DNA from: Marinobacter sp. EhC06 | GTDB lineage: Bacteria; Pseudomonadota; Gammaproteobacteria; Pseudomonadales; Oleiphilaceae | Length of the DNA stretch: 64,000 bases | Direction: 5' to 3' | NCBI RefSeq assembly: GCF_001650915.1 | Contig: NZ_LXYO01000001.1 | Location: 372,001-436,000 of the forward strand | In this document: piece after piece, positions 9,521 to 20,705 of the stretch | Position numbering within the stretch: position 1 is the first letter of the stretch | Layout: every line of letters begins with the position of its first letter | Made by a program: the position numbers and the translations under genes | Notes under the pieces: model-generated | The model's input: only the letters and a program-made list of their open reading frames with translations | Told to the model about the DNA's origin: nothing | Database searches by the model: none

Positions 9521-9526
9521 TATACT
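9521..9526 (+). promoter_or_regulatory. Possible -10 element for yhcB
   Basis: TATACT lies 49 nt before the yhcB start in the zapE/yhcB divergent spacer. No convincing -35 box is visible 16-18 nt upstream, so this is a weak call. Confidence 0.35.
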
Positions 9527-9575
9527 GGCCTGACAGGGGCTTGGCTCACTTCTAGGTAAAAGGACGACACAGCAT

Positions 9576-10016
9576 ATGACAAACCTGATTCTGGCAGCGA
9601 TTGCCGCATTGGTTGTTGGCATTGTCATCGGGGTATTTGTTGGCCGTTCCGGGCAGGGAACGACGCTTCGGCAGCGCCGGGCGGAACAGCAGATTGAGGA
9701 ACTGAGAAGCGAATATACCCGCTACCAGGCCCAGGTGAATGAGCATTTCATGGAGTCGGCCCATTTGCTGCGCCGCTTCAACGATGCCTACCGCGATGTG
9801 AACCAGCACATGGCCCGCGGTGCCAACCGTCTTTGCAATGACGAAGACTGGATGGAGGAGTTGGCGCAGGAAACTTCCAAGAAGCGCCTGGAGGAAGTCC
9901 GCGAGGACGCTTCCGAGCCGCCACGGGATTATGCACCAAAGACGGATCCGAAGGATTCCGGCACGCTTGCTGAGGACTTTGGGCTCAAGAAGGGTGATAA
10001 GGCTCAGCAGGCCTGA
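9576..10016 (+). CDS. zapG: YhcB/ZapG family inner-membrane protein (DUF1043)
   Basis: 146 residues: one N-terminal transmembrane helix (ILAAIAALVVGIVIGVFVGR), then a charged coiled-coil segment with the family signature EQQIEELRSEYTRYQAQVNEHF and TAxLL-like ESAHLLRRFNDAYRDVNQHM, then a low-complexity charged tail. YhcB/ZapG proteins link division, envelope growth and lipid synthesis in gammaproteobacteria. Divergent from zapE; followed by hairpin element copy 3 before the converging Nif3-like gene. Confidence 0.9.
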   Translation: MTNLILAAIAALVVGIVIGVFVGRSGQGTTLRQRRAEQQIEELRSEYTRYQAQVNEHFMESAHLLRRFNDAYRDVNQHMARGANRLCNDEDWMEELAQETSKKRLEEVREDASEPPRDYAPKTDPKDSGTLAEDFGLKKGDKAQQA

Positions 10017-10068
10017 CTCATATAGACCTGATAATTCGGATCCTTGCAGGACTGATGGTTTCGGAGAG

Positions 10069-10180
10069 GGAGCATGGTGTGTGCCCCTTTCCGGGAACCG
10101 CTACGAGCACATCCATGTGCGCTTGACGTCGGCCATCCATGGCCGCCGACATTCCCGGAAAGGAGCACACACCACGCTCC
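10069..10180 (-). repeat. GGA double-hairpin element, copy 3 (type A; GGA strand is minus)
   Basis: 29-nt arms with two mismatches, both G-U on the minus strand. The core has the GGCCA-UGGA-UGGCC and GCACA-UGGA-UGUGC hairpins. It lies centrally between the converging yhcB and Nif3-like genes (52 and 50 nt from their stops), so the long stem may also act as a bidirectional transcript end. Confidence 0.9.
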
Positions 10181-10230
10181 ATCCGTCTAAGTGCAATTCT
10201 CAACTACCGAAAAGCGATCCCGCCAACACA

Positions 10231-10974
10231 TCAAACGGGATTATCGCAATCGATGAATTTGTGAGCGACACCAAACTCCTCCACTAGCGCTTTTCCGAGA
10301 GCCTGAACGCCATAGCGCTCGGTCGCGTGGTGCCCGGCAGCGTAATAATGAATGCCACATTCCCTTGCCGTGTGCGTCGTCGGCTCAGAGATTTCCCCAC
10401 TAATATAGGCGTCCAGGCCAGCATCCAAGGCGGTGTTAATAAACCCCTGTGCAGCACCGGTGCACCACCCCACCCGTTTGATCGCAGTCGGACCTTCGCC
10501 AACCCAGAGCGGCTCGCGGTGAAGCTGTCTGGCGATGTGAAGACCGAATTTCTCGGGAGACATTGCTTCTTCCAGCTCGCCTTCCCACACCAAACCGCCT
10601 AACGGGCGCGGATTCTTGATGTTAAGAATGTCCGCCAGCTGACGATTGTTGCCATATTCGGGATGGTCATCTAGCGGGAGGTGGTAGGCGACAAGATTAA
10701 TGTCGTTGTCCAGGAGTTGCTTCAAACGTTCTCGTTTCATCCCCTGAATGCGCTGATCCTCACCTTTCCAGAAGTAACCGTGGTGGACCAGGATCATATC
10801 GGCGTTTGCTTCGATCGCAGCTTCGATCAGAGCCTTTGAGGCCGTTACGCCAGAGATGACGGTTTTAATTTCAGGCGTGCCTTCAACCTGCAGGCCATTG
10901 GGACAGTAATCCTGGAAATTATCGGGTTGGAGCCATTCGTTGATTTTATTGAGAAGCTCATTTCGACTGGCCAT
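10231..10974 (-). CDS. Nif3-like dinuclear metal-centre protein (YbgI family)
   Basis: 247 residues, the usual length of YbgI. Metal-binding landmarks are present: DYCPNGLQVEG, LVHHGYFWKG, AYHLPLDDHPEYGNN and the C-terminal YYAAGHHATERYG. The family forms a hexameric ring with two metal ions per subunit. It is sometimes annotated as GTP cyclohydrolase I type 2, but the true activity is unsettled. The ATG at 10974 has GGAG 5 nt upstream; an in-frame start further upstream would run through hairpin element copy 4 and is rejected. Follows hisC on the same strand. Confidence 0.9.
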   Translation of the reverse strand: MASRNELLNKINEWLQPDNFQDYCPNGLQVEGTPEIKTVISGVTASKALIEAAIEANADMILVHHGYFWKGEDQRIQGMKRERLKQLLDNDINLVAYHLPLDDHPEYGNNRQLADILNIKNPRPLGGLVWEGELEEAMSPEKFGLHIARQLHREPLWVGEGPTAIKRVGWCTGAAQGFINTALDAGLDAYISGEISEPTTHTARECGIHYYAAGHHATERYGVQALGKALVEEFGVAHKFIDCDNPV

Positions 10975-11011
10975 AAATACTCCATTCAGGACTATTTCCG
11001 AGAGGTTCGAT

Positions 11012-11121
11012 GAGAGAGGCAGATCCCCCTTCCCGGGAATGTCGCCGGCCATGGATGGCCGGGGTCAAGCGCACATGGATGTGCTCGTAGCGGTTCCCGG
11101 GAAGGGGGATCTGCCTCTCTC
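11012..11121 (+). repeat. GGA double-hairpin element, copy 4 (type A; GGA strand is plus)
   Basis: The 28-nt arms are perfectly complementary. The plus-strand core is CCGGCCA-UGGA-UGGCCGG followed by GUCAAGC and GCACA-UGGA-UGUGC. It sits between hisC (stop 19 nt away) and the Nif3-like gene, both on minus, so here the GGA strand is antisense to the surrounding operon. Confidence 0.92.
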
Positions 11122-11140
11122 TACCCGCCAACTTAGCAGG

Positions 11141-12193
11141 CTAGAGGGACCGGAGCCCCTCAATCAAAGCATCATTCTGCTCAACAGTGCCAATGGTGAT
11201 GCGTAGAAATTCGCTAATGCGGGGCTTGTTGAAGTGCCGAACGATAATCCCCTGCTCCCTCAGGCCTTTGGCCAAAATCTCACCAGGCTGCTCTCTATGA
11301 CGGGCAAAGATGAAGTTTGCCTTTGAGGGTAACACCTCGAACCCAAGATCCTCGAGGGCGGCAGTTACACGCTCGCGTTCGGAGATCACGCCATCGCAGC
11401 ACTTCCGGAACCAGGCCTCATCTTCGTAGGCCGCTTTCGCACCAGCCAGGGCCAGGCGGTCCAGCGGGTAGCTGTTGAAGCTGTTCTTGACCCGGTTCAG
11501 AGCCTCGATCAGGTCTGGATGGCCAACGGCGAAACCTACCCGCAAACCGGCTAGTGAACGGGCCTTGGAGAGCGTCTGAGAGACCAGCAGGTTCGGGTAT
11601 TTGTCGACCAGGGTGATCGCCGACTCGCCACCGAAATCGATGTAGGCTTCATCCACAACAACGACACGATCCGGGTTGGCAGCCAGGATTTCTTCCACAT
11701 GCTGCAGCTCGAGATACCGCCCGGTTGGCGCATTCGGGTTCGGGAAGATCACTCCGCCGTTGGGCTGCTTGAAGTCATCCGGGTTGATTTCAAAGCTTTC
11801 TGTCAGCGGTACTTTTTTACTCTCGATCTTATAGAGGCCGCAGTAAACCGGATAGAAGCTGTAGGTGATATCCGGAAACAGGATCGGTTCGCCATGCTGG
11901 AACAGGCCAAAGAAGATGTGGGCCAGGACTTCATCGGAGCCGTTGCCGAGGAAGATCTGTTCGGGCTTTACCTTGTGGTAAGCCGCGATAGTCTGGCGCA
12001 GGCTTTCGCCTTCCGGATCCGGATAGAGGCGCAAGCCGTCGTTCAGTTCGGCCTGGATGGCTTCGATGACTTTTGGTGAGGGGCCGAAGGGGTTTTCGTT
12101 GGTGTTCAGCTTCACCAGGTTGGCCATTTTTGGCTGTTCGCCTGGCACATAGGGAACCAGGTCGTTTACCAAAGGACTCCAGAATTTACTCAT
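11141..12193 (-). CDS. hisC: Histidinol-phosphate aminotransferase
   Basis: 350-residue fold-type I PLP enzyme that converts imidazole-acetol phosphate to histidinol phosphate with glutamate. [12 protein letters not shown] at the N-terminus, the cofactor-binding [23 protein letters not shown] and the Schiff-base lysine at about residue 210 in [16 protein letters not shown] are all present. It begins 3 nt after hisD, so the two are co-translated. The hisG-hisD-hisC order downstream of murA matches Pseudomonas. Confidence 0.96.
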   Translation of the reverse strand: MSKFWSPLVNDLVPYVPGEQPKMANLVKLNTNENPFGPSPKVIEAIQAELNDGLRLYPDPEGESLRQTIAAYHKVKPEQIFLGNGSDEVLAHIFFGLFQHGEPILFPDITYSFYPVYCGLYKIESKKVPLTESFEINPDDFKQPNGGVIFPNPNAPTGRYLELQHVEEILAANPDRVVVVDEAYIDFGGESAITLVDKYPNLLVSQTLSKARSLAGLRVGFAVGHPDLIEALNRVKNSFNSYPLDRLALAGAKAAYEDEAWFRKCCDGVISERERVTAALEDLGFEVLPSKANFIFARHREQPGEILAKGLREQGIIVRHFNKPRISEFLRITIGTVEQNDALIEGLRSL

Positions 12194-12196
12194 AAA

Positions 12197-13501
12197 TCAG
12201 TCCTTAATCCTATATTCCGCCGACCGGGCGTGAGCGGTTAAGCCCTCGCCGCGGGCAAGAACCGACGCCACACGCCCCATGCGGTCGGCACCGGCAGCGC
12301 TGAAGCCGATGATGGAGGACCGTTTCTGGAAGTCGTAGACGCCCAGCGGTGAAGAGAACCGTGCGGTGCCGCTGGTGGGCAGCACATGGTTCGGGCCGGC
12401 GCAGTAGTCGCCGAGGGCTTCTGCGGTGTAGCGGCCCATGAAGATGGCGCCGGCGTGGCGGATGTCTTCGAGCATGGCCTCGGGGTCTTCGACCGACAGC
12501 TCCAAATGTTCCGGGGCGATGCGGTTGGACACTTCGGCGGCTTGTTTCAGGTCGGCGACGTGGATCAACGCGGCGCGGTCGGTCATGGAGGTGCGGATGA
12601 TGTCGGCGCGCTCCATGGTTGGCAGCAGTTTGTTGATACTGGCTTCGACCGCATCCAGGAATTCGGCATCCGGGCTGATCAGGATGGACTGGGCCTGCTC
12701 ATCGTGCTCTGCCTGGGAGAACAGGTCCATGGCGATCCAGTCGGGGTCGGTTTTGCCGTCGCTGATCACGAGGATTTCCGAGGGTCCGGCGATCATGTCG
12801 ATGCCGACAACACCGAAGACTTCGCGCTTGGCGGTGGCGACGAAAATGTTGCCGGGGCCAACGATTTTGTCAACGGCCGGAATGGTTTCTGTGCCATAGG
12901 CCAGCGCGCCGACTGCCTGGGCGCCGCCAACGGTGAAGACCCGATCAACACCGGCAATCGCTGCGGAGGCCAGGACCATGTCATTCACCACACCATCCGG
13001 TGTCGGAACAACCATCACCACTTCACTGACACCCGCGACCTTTGCGGGAATGGCGTTCATGAGCACGGATGACGGGTAAGCTGCTTTGCCCCCGGGCACA
13101 TACAAACCCGCCCGATCCAGCGGCGTGACCTTCTGGCCGAGCACGGTTCCGTCTTCGTCCTCATACTGCCAGGACTTCTGGTTCTGGCGCTCGTGATAAT
13201 CTCGGATCCGCTCAGCGGCTTTTTCCAGGGCCACGCGCTGGTCCCGGGGAATCGCTTCCAGAGCCATCTGCAATCGGCTCTGGTCCATTTCCAGCTCGGC
13301 GACAGAGCCAACCTTCAGGCGATCGAACTTCTCGGTAAACTCCAGAACCGCCTGGTCACCACGGGTTTTCACCTCATGCAGGATATGACGCACCGACTCG
13401 TTCACCTGATGATCAACGCTGTCGTCCCAGGCCAAAAGTTTGGCCAACGCATCATTAAAGTCACTTTGGGAAGCGTTCAATCTGGTGATCTTGGCGGTCA
13501 T
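12197..13501 (-). CDS. hisD: Histidinol dehydrogenase
   Basis: 434 residues, full length for the zinc- and NAD-dependent enzyme performing the last two oxidations of histidine synthesis. [23 protein letters not shown] (read in two parts: [14 protein letters not shown] and [12 protein letters not shown]), [23 protein letters not shown] (zinc and catalytic residues) and the terminal [13 protein letters not shown] are visible. Lies 3 nt upstream of hisC and 52 nt downstream of hisG. Confidence 0.97.
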   Translation of the reverse strand: MTAKITRLNASQSDFNDALAKLLAWDDSVDHQVNESVRHILHEVKTRGDQAVLEFTEKFDRLKVGSVAELEMDQSRLQMALEAIPRDQRVALEKAAERIRDYHERQNQKSWQYEDEDGTVLGQKVTPLDRAGLYVPGGKAAYPSSVLMNAIPAKVAGVSEVVMVVPTPDGVVNDMVLASAAIAGVDRVFTVGGAQAVGALAYGTETIPAVDKIVGPGNIFVATAKREVFGVVGIDMIAGPSEILVISDGKTDPDWIAMDLFSQAEHDEQAQSILISPDAEFLDAVEASINKLLPTMERADIIRTSMTDRAALIHVADLKQAAEVSNRIAPEHLELSVEDPEAMLEDIRHAGAIFMGRYTAEALGDYCAGPNHVLPTSGTARFSSPLGVYDFQKRSSIIGFSAAGADRMGRVASVLARGEGLTAHARSAEYRIKD

Positions 13502-13553
13502 AACTCAAATCCTGTATGGGATTAACGACTAACTACGGCTGACCGGCTCAACC

Positions 13554-14195
13554 TCAGAGCCGGCGTTTATCCACAGCTGCGGACATCTTTTCGATTATGG
13601 GGTTAATACGCTCGTGTTTCATCTTCATGGAGGCACGATTGACAACCAGCCGGCTGCTGATGTGCTCAATCAGTTCCCGGGCCTCGAGACCGTTCGCCTT
13701 CAGCGTGTTGCCGGTATCCACAATGTCGACGATCTCATCAGCCAGACCAAGAATCGGAGCCAGCTCCATGGCGCCGTAGAGCTTGATGATGTCCGCCTGC
13801 CGTCCCTGGGCCGAGTAGTATCGGCGGGCCAGGTTGACGAATTTTGTGGCCACCTTGATACGACCGGATGGAGGCGTCTGATCTTTAGGGCCGGCGGTCA
13901 TCAGGCGACAACGGGAAATATTCAGGTCCAGTGGCTCATAAAGACCTTCGCCACCGTGCTCCATCAACACATCCTTGCCGGTTACCCCGAGGTCGGCCCC
14001 GCCGTACTGAACATAGGTCGGCACGTCGGTGGCCCGGATGATCAATACCCGCACATGGGGATCCGTTGTCGGGAACACCAGTTTGCGCGACTTTTTGACG
14101 TCGTCGATCAGCTCAATGCCCGCCTCTGCGAGCAGCGGCAGGATCTCTTCCAGGATTCGTCCCTTCGACAAGGCGATGGTTATGGAATCTGTCAT
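13554..14195 (-). CDS. hisG: ATP phosphoribosyltransferase, short form
   Basis: 213 residues starting [17 protein letters not shown]; catalyses the first step of histidine synthesis (ATP + PRPP). [33 protein letters not shown] and [13 protein letters not shown] are typical. There is no C-terminal ACT-like regulatory domain, so this is the short form that needs a HisZ partner. hisZ is not in this window. An upstream in-frame extension to 14309 overlaps murA and is rejected. First of the hisGDC block. Confidence 0.95.
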   Translation of the reverse strand: MTDSITIALSKGRILEEILPLLAEAGIELIDDVKKSRKLVFPTTDPHVRVLIIRATDVPTYVQYGGADLGVTGKDVLMEHGGEGLYEPLDLNISRCRLMTAGPKDQTPPSGRIKVATKFVNLARRYYSAQGRQADIIKLYGAMELAPILGLADEIVDIVDTGNTLKANGLEARELIEHISSRLVVNRASMKMKHERINPIIEKMSAAVDKRRL

Positions 14196-14235
14196 GGATT
14201 CTTCCGGTTTCCCGTATTGTCTGGATGGATGTCTT

Positions 14236-15770
<1,535 letters not shown>

Positions 15771-15874
15771 AGAAAATCCTCGGGTGTTTTGAAATCAGGG
15801 GCGAGATTGTAACCAATTCCGGAGCTCGGGTCAGCTTTACTGTCCGGTAAACAAAGGGGCTGGGGCCGGAAGAG

Positions 15875-16207
15875 TCAGTGGGCGGGATGGACGGATTCCG
15901 GACCGAACCCCGCGAACTGGTCATCAAGGTTGCTCAGGGCCGCCAGAGAGGCAAGACGGCCGCTGACACCCCGGAACGACAACGAAATACCTGTCTGATG
16001 GGCCAGGCGTTGCCAACAAAGCAACATGGAAAGCACCACGCTGTGGGCGGTGATCAGACCATCGAGGTCGACCACCAGATCGGCAGAAACCGATCGGATC
16101 AGTTTCTCGCCCTCTTTTCTAAGACCAATGACAGTGTCTGAGGTCACCTCGCCCGAGACAACCAGAGCTCCGTCGGCAAGCTGGACCCGAGGTAGCCCCG
16201 CGGTCAT
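15875..16207 (-). CDS. mlaB: STAS-domain protein of the Mla phospholipid transporter
   Basis: 110-residue STAS domain with LVVDLDGLITAHSVVLSMLLCW. MlaB binds the ATPase MlaF on the cytoplasmic side and controls activity of the MlaFEDB complex. Its ATG overlaps the mlaC stop (ATGA), showing translational coupling; it is the last mla gene. 104 nt separate it from ibaG; I see no terminator there. Confidence 0.88.
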   Translation of the reverse strand: MTAGLPRVQLADGALVVSGEVTSDTVIGLRKEGEKLIRSVSADLVVDLDGLITAHSVVLSMLLCWQRLAHQTGISLSFRGVSGRLASLAALSNLDDQFAGFGPESVHPAH

Positions 16208-16857
16208 GAGTTATCCACTTCCTGCTCCAGGTTCAGGGACTCAACCGCATCGCTCCAGCCGTCGATGACTACCTGAATCTGGCCGCGGTTTTCTTCCATT
16301 TCCTGACTGAACCTATCCCGGAAAGCGAGACCTATGTTCACGCCCTCAACGATGACATTTTCCATCAACCACTTGCCCTCGGAGTTCTTGTACATCGAGT
16401 AGGTCACCGGGTAACGGTTCCCGGATGCACTGATAACCTCCATCTGGACAGAGGCGCGGTCGTCGCTCTGGGGGTTAATGGTCGCTTCCTTGACCTGTAT
16501 TTCGAAATTTTCCGCATTGACGAGAGCCTGCGCGTAGCTGTCAAACAGGCTGCGCTTGAACTTGACCACAAACTCGTCCCTCTGTTCGGGCGTGGTCTGG
16601 CGGGCATAACGTCCCATCACCCGCGCCGCAATGCGGCGGAAGTCCACGAAATCCGTCAGGGCCTGATCCATGCTCTCATAAAACGCTTCAGGGTCACGCT
16701 CGTAAAGGCCTCGCTCTTCGTTGAGCTTTTCAACGAGCCGCTGGGTGTTCTCATCCACATATCTGCGGAGATCTTCCGCCTCGTTCGCCTGTGCCGGCGT
16801 AACCAGTACCAGGGCCATCAGAAGGCCAAGCAGAATGTGGTGTTTCAGTGCAAACAT
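16204..16857 (-). CDS. mlaC: Periplasmic phospholipid-binding protein MlaC
   Basis: 217 residues with a signal peptide (MFALKHHILLGLLMALVL, cleavage after PAQA). The MlaC/Ttg2D features DFVDFRRIAARVMGRYARQ, FVVKFKRSLFDSYAQAL and GKWLMENVIVEGVNIG are present. It shuttles phospholipid between the outer-membrane MlaA complex and MlaFEDB. Lies between mlaD (32 nt) and mlaB (4-nt overlap). Confidence 0.94.
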   Translation of the reverse strand: MFALKHHILLGLLMALVLVTPAQANEAEDLRRYVDENTQRLVEKLNEERGLYERDPEAFYESMDQALTDFVDFRRIAARVMGRYARQTTPEQRDEFVVKFKRSLFDSYAQALVNAENFEIQVKEATINPQSDDRASVQMEVISASGNRYPVTYSMYKNSEGKWLMENVIVEGVNIGLAFRDRFSQEMEENRGQIQVVIDGWSDAVESLNLEQEVDNS

Positions 16858-16889
16858 CAGGATCTCCTGTTGAATCTTCCCGGCCCGAA

Positions 16890-17339
16890 TCAGCGGCCCG
16901 ATGCAAAGTTACTGATAAGCCGCTCCAGGTTCATGGCCGACTGTGTCGAATAGAAGGTGTCGCCTTCTTTCAGCGAATCCATCTCGGCGCCAATAGATAT
17001 ATCAATGTACTGCTCTCCGAGCAGGCCGGATGTACGTATAACTGCGGAACTGTCCGAGGGGATATTGTCGACGTCCGAGTGAATCGACATTTCCACCCGG
17101 GCCTGAAACGTCTCTTTGTTAAGACTGATGGATTCGATGGTGCCGACCGTTACACCGGCCATGGAAACTCGCCCCCGTGGCGTAAGCCCACCGGTATCGT
17201 TGAAATTGGCGTAGATGGTGTAGGTGCTCTCGGCCGATTTCGGCGACAGCCCGCTCACCTGCAGGGCAAGGAAAAGCAGTGCTGCACAGCCTGCGATCAT
17301 GAAAAGGCCGACGATAATTTCAGTGGTTCTCTGTGCCAT
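16890..17339 (-). CDS. mlaD: MCE-domain protein MlaD
   Basis: 149 residues starting MAQRTTEIIVGLF, with GGAG 6 nt upstream; a further in-frame start at 17387 would overlap mlaE and is less likely. One N-terminal transmembrane helix anchors a single MCE domain (FNDTGGLTPRGRVSMAGVTVG, then TSGLLGEQYIDI). MlaD forms the hexameric periplasmic ring of the lipid transporter. It is shorter at the C-terminus than the E. coli protein, as in Pseudomonas. Confidence 0.93.
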   Translation of the reverse strand: MAQRTTEIIVGLFMIAGCAALLFLALQVSGLSPKSAESTYTIYANFNDTGGLTPRGRVSMAGVTVGTIESISLNKETFQARVEMSIHSDVDNIPSDSSAVIRTSGLLGEQYIDISIGAEMDSLKEGDTFYSTQSAMNLERLISNFASGR

Positions 17340-17373
17340 TTCCGGCTCCGGTATTATCTCGTTAATCGATGAT

Positions 17374-18156
17374 TCAGAAATCGCCAAACATGACAGCGGT
17401 CAGAACAAAATCCAGCCCCAGCACCGCAAGCGATGAGTACACCACGGTCTTGGTGGTCGCCGAACTGATACCTGCCGATGTCGGCACACAGTCATAACCC
17501 TGGTAAACCGCAATCCAGGCGCAGACAAAGCCGAAAACAACGCTTTTGATGACGCCGTTGAGGACATCATCGACAAAATCCACCGACGACTGCATGTTGC
17601 CCCAGAAGGAGCCTTCGAACACGCCCAGCCAGTCTACACCCACCAGCATACCGCCCCAGATGCCGACCACCGAGAAAATCACCGCAAGCACCGGCATGGC
17701 AATAAACCCGGCCCAGAGCCGGGGCGCAATGACCCGCCGCAGTGGGTCCACGCCCATCATTTCCATGCTGGACAGCTGCTCTGTGGCCTTCATCAAACCG
17801 ATCTCTGCCGTCAGCGCCGAACCCGCCCGGCCCGCAAACAACAACGCAGTCACCACGGGCCCAAGTTCGCGCACCAGGGTCAGGGCTATCATCTGGCCAA
17901 TGGCCGCTTCAGAGCCGTAATCGCTCAGGATCGTGTACCCCTGCAGCCCCAGCACCATGCCGATAAACAGACCGGACACCACAATTATGGCCAGGGACAG
18001 CACGCCAACGGCGTACAGCTGCTTCAGAAGAAGCGGAAAACCGGTCGCAGGCCTGGGCACACCGCCCAGAACGCCCGCCAGGAAACGACCTGAGCGGCCG
18101 AATGACGAAACAATATCAAGCCCGAGACGCCCAAATGCCGCGATTCTCTCGATCAA
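17374..18156 (-). CDS. mlaE: Mla transporter permease MlaE
   Basis: 260 residues with about five hydrophobic helices. MlaE-family motifs include [40 protein letters not shown] and [20 protein letters not shown]. Inner-membrane permease working with MlaF and MlaD. Start overlaps the mlaF stop by 4 nt. Confidence 0.96.
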   Translation of the reverse strand: MIERIAAFGRLGLDIVSSFGRSGRFLAGVLGGVPRPATGFPLLLKQLYAVGVLSLAIIVVSGLFIGMVLGLQGYTILSDYGSEAAIGQMIALTLVRELGPVVTALLFAGRAGSALTAEIGLMKATEQLSSMEMMGVDPLRRVIAPRLWAGFIAMPVLAVIFSVVGIWGGMLVGVDWLGVFEGSFWGNMQSSVDFVDDVLNGVIKSVVFGFVCAWIAVYQGYDCVPTSAGISSATTKTVVYSSLAVLGLDFVLTAVMFGDF

Positions 18157-18965
18157 GACACACCTCCGGACAACCCAAAGTCCTGGGCGGCGCCCTCGGC
18201 TGGGTAATGGAATGGAACCGGGCCATCTGGCTGCCCCTGGAGGAACTGCTGGACCTGCTCGGAAGGATGCGCCCGCAACTCTTCCGGCGTGCCCTCACCA
18301 ATTACCTTGCCGTCCGAGATGATGCAGGCGTAATGGCAGATGCTCAGGGATTCAGGGACATCGTGGGAGACCAGGACGCTGGTCAGCCCCATGGAACTGT
18401 TCAGATCGCGGATCAGTTTTACCAGAACGCCCATGGCAATCGGGTCCTGGCCGGCAAATGGCTCGTCGTACATGATGAGCTCCGGATCCAGGGCAATACT
18501 GCGGGCCAGGGCCACCCGGCGGGTCATGCCGCCGGACAACTCCGAGGGCATCAACTGGCGGGCACCACGCAAACCAACGGCCTCCAATTTCATCAGAACT
18601 ATGTCGCGGATCATGTCTTCCGGCAGTTTCGTGTGCACCCGCAGCGGGAAGGCCACATTCTCGAACACGCTCAGGTCGGTGAAAAGGGCCCCGCTCTGGA
18701 ACAGCATGCCCATCTTTTCCCGAAGACTGTAAAGAGCCTTGCGCTTGAGCTTCGGCACCTCATGACCATCCACCACAACACTGCCGGAATCCGGCCTGAG
18801 CTGCCCGCCAATAAGACGCAGCAGTGTAGTTTTGCCGGTTCCGCTGGGGCCCATAATGGCGGTAATTTTCCCACGGGGAATATCCAGGCTGACACCGTCG
18901 AAGATACGGCGCCCGGAGCGGGAGAACACGACATCCTTGAGCGATATGTAAGCCGGTGAATCCAT
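18153..18965 (-). CDS. mlaF: Mla transporter ATP-binding protein MlaF
   Basis: 270 residues, ABC ATPase: Walker [10 protein letters not shown], signature SGGMTRR, Walker [15 protein letters not shown] and the switch His in SHDVPES. It powers phospholipid movement through MlaE-MlaD. First gene of mlaFEDCB and probably of the transcript that continues into ibaG-murA-his. Divergent from kdsD. The yrbG antiporter gene found beside this locus in E. coli is absent here. Confidence 0.95.
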   Translation of the reverse strand: MDSPAYISLKDVVFSRSGRRIFDGVSLDIPRGKITAIMGPSGTGKTTLLRLIGGQLRPDSGSVVVDGHEVPKLKRKALYSLREKMGMLFQSGALFTDLSVFENVAFPLRVHTKLPEDMIRDIVLMKLEAVGLRGARQLMPSELSGGMTRRVALARSIALDPELIMYDEPFAGQDPIAMGVLVKLIRDLNSSMGLTSVLVSHDVPESLSICHYACIISDGKVIGEGTPEELRAHPSEQVQQFLQGQPDGPVPFHYPAEGAAQDFGLSGGVS

Positions 18966-19100
18966 AGTCCTTACCTTTTAAAGAGGGGCTACATTATGCC
19001 AAGGAGCGCCCGAGCTCAATCCAAAGAGCGCAAAATGTACTGATAGCAATGATCAGTTTGACTGAACTTTCAGTAACCGGGCATCGTTGCCGGGTGAAAA

Positions 19101-19109
19101 TGGTATACT
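19101..19109 (+). promoter_or_regulatory. Candidate extended -10 promoter for kdsD-kdsC-lptCAB
   Basis: TGGTATACT, an extended -10 box, lies 45 nt upstream of the kdsD ATG in the mlaF/kdsD divergent spacer. A TTGCCG is only 12 nt upstream, so recognition would depend on the extended -10. Confidence 0.5.
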
Positions 19110-19153
19110 CTGCCCAACTTTTTAAATGTCCCGACAGCCAGGCCGAAAGCCCG

Positions 19154-20134
19154 ATGACCGAACAGACTCCCAGCGATTTCCGATCTTCTGCCATCCGCGC
19201 CATCCGCATCGAGCGCGACGCCATTGATGCCCTTGAGGGCCGGATCGACGACCAGTTCACTCGGGCCTGTGAAGTTATCATGAACTGCAAGGGCCGCGTG
19301 GTCGTGACCGGCATGGGGAAATCCGGCCACATTGGCAACAAGATTGCGGCCACCCTGGCCAGTACCGGCACACCATCGTTTTTCGTGCATCCCGGTGAGG
19401 CAAGCCACGGGGATATGGGCATGATCACGCCTCAGGATGTGGTGATCGCCATTTCCAATAGCGGCAACACCAGCGAGGTGATCACCATTCTGCCGCTGAT
19501 CAAACGCATGGGCGCCCCACTGATCAGCATGACCGGCAATTCCAACTCCACCCTGGCCCGGGAAGCCGTCGCCAACCTGGACGTCAGTGTCATGGTGGAA
19601 GCCTGCCCCCTGGGCCTGGCGCCCACCTCCTCAACAACGGCCACCCTGGTCATGGGCGATGCACTGGCAGTCGCCCTGCTTGAGGCCCGCGGCTTCAGTG
19701 CCGAGGATTTTGCGTTTTCCCATCCCGGCGGCAGCCTGGGACGTCGGCTGCTGCTTCGGGTGTCCGACATCATGCACACCGGTGACCAGATTCCGGTGGT
19801 CAATGAGGGAACGCTCTTGAGTGGCGCACTTCTTGAGATCTCCCGAAAAGGCCTCGGCATGACCACCGTTGTCAACGAAGAAGGCACTCTTACCGGAATA
19901 TTTACGGACGGTGACCTGCGCCGGACTCTTGATCGATCGGTGGATATCCATAATACGCCTATCAATGAGGTGATGACCCGGAATGGCAAAACCATCCAGG
20001 CCGACCACCTGGCGGCGGAAGCGCTGAATATCATGGAGGAAATGAAGATCAACGCCCTGCCGGTAACGGACGATGGCGGCGCCCTCATTGGCGCCATCAA
20101 TATGCACGATCTGCTGCGGGCCGGCGTAATCTAG
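19154..20134 (+). CDS. kdsD: D-arabinose 5-phosphate isomerase
   Basis: 326 residues starting MTEQTPSDF; an in-frame ATG at 19049 would overlap the promoter and has no family match. SIS sugar isomerase domain with GMGKSGHIGNKIAATLASTG, SNSGNTSEV and HPGEASHGDMG, followed by two CBS domains (~200-326). Makes arabinose 5-phosphate from ribulose 5-phosphate, the first step to Kdo for LPS. Leads the LPS-assembly operon. Confidence 0.95.
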   Translation: MTEQTPSDFRSSAIRAIRIERDAIDALEGRIDDQFTRACEVIMNCKGRVVVTGMGKSGHIGNKIAATLASTGTPSFFVHPGEASHGDMGMITPQDVVIAISNSGNTSEVITILPLIKRMGAPLISMTGNSNSTLAREAVANLDVSVMVEACPLGLAPTSSTTATLVMGDALAVALLEARGFSAEDFAFSHPGGSLGRRLLLRVSDIMHTGDQIPVVNEGTLLSGALLEISRKGLGMTTVVNEEGTLTGIFTDGDLRRTLDRSVDIHNTPINEVMTRNGKTIQADHLAAEALNIMEEMKINALPVTDDGGALIGAINMHDLLRAGVI

Positions 20135-20156
20135 GGGCTATGAGGAGCTATTTGAC

Positions 20157-20705
20157 ATGAAGCACCAATGGCCGGACTCCCTGCTGGCAAAAGCCGCCAA
20201 AATCCGCCTGATTGCCCTGGATGTCGACGGTATCATGAGCGATGGCAAGCTTTACTTCAGCGCCAACGGTGATGAACTGAAGGCATTCAACATTCTGGAC
20301 GGTCTGGGATTGAAACAGCTTATGGCAGCCGGCATTACCGTGGCCGTTATTACCGGCCGCCGGTCGCCATTGACCGAGAAGCGCATGCGGGATCTGGGCA
20401 TCCCGCACCTGATGCAGGGCCGCGAGGACAAGAAAGTAGCCCTGCAGGAACTCGTCAGCACCATGGATGTCAGCCCCGAAGCCATCGCCTATATGGGCGA
20501 CGACCTTCCAGACCTGCCGGCGCTGAGGTTCGCCGGGCTCGGCATCACCGTGCCCAATGGCTACTGGCTGGTGCAGCAACATGCCGACTACTGCACCCAT
20601 GCCCGGGGTGGCGAAGGGGCGGTGCGGGAAGCCTGCGACCTGCTGCTGACTGCCCATGGCAAGCTTGATTCTGCCCTTGCGCCCTACCTGGAGCCCGAGG
20701 CATGA
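20157..20705 (+). CDS. kdsC: 3-deoxy-D-manno-octulosonate 8-phosphate phosphatase
   Basis: 182-residue C0-type HAD phosphatase: LIALDVDGIMSDGKLYFS holds the nucleophile Asp and general acid Asp, ITGRRSP is motif II, and YMGDDLPDLPAL supplies the metal-binding Asp pair. Removes phosphate from Kdo-8-P. 22 nt after kdsD; overlaps lptC by 4 nt. Confidence 0.96.
   Translation: MKHQWPDSLLAKAAKIRLIALDVDGIMSDGKLYFSANGDELKAFNILDGLGLKQLMAAGITVAVITGRRSPLTEKRMRDLGIPHLMQGREDKKVALQELVSTMDVSPEAIAYMGDDLPDLPALRFAGLGITVPNGYWLVQQHADYCTHARGGEGAVREACDLLLTAHGKLDSALAPYLEPEA

Noticed and set aside
10018..10203. Short frames inside the GGA elements that give a recurring peptide (MSAAMDGRRQAHMDVLVAV)
   Set aside because: The peptide recurs only because the core DNA is repeated; flanking arms change the frame and ends in each copy, and conservation follows stems and loops, not codons.
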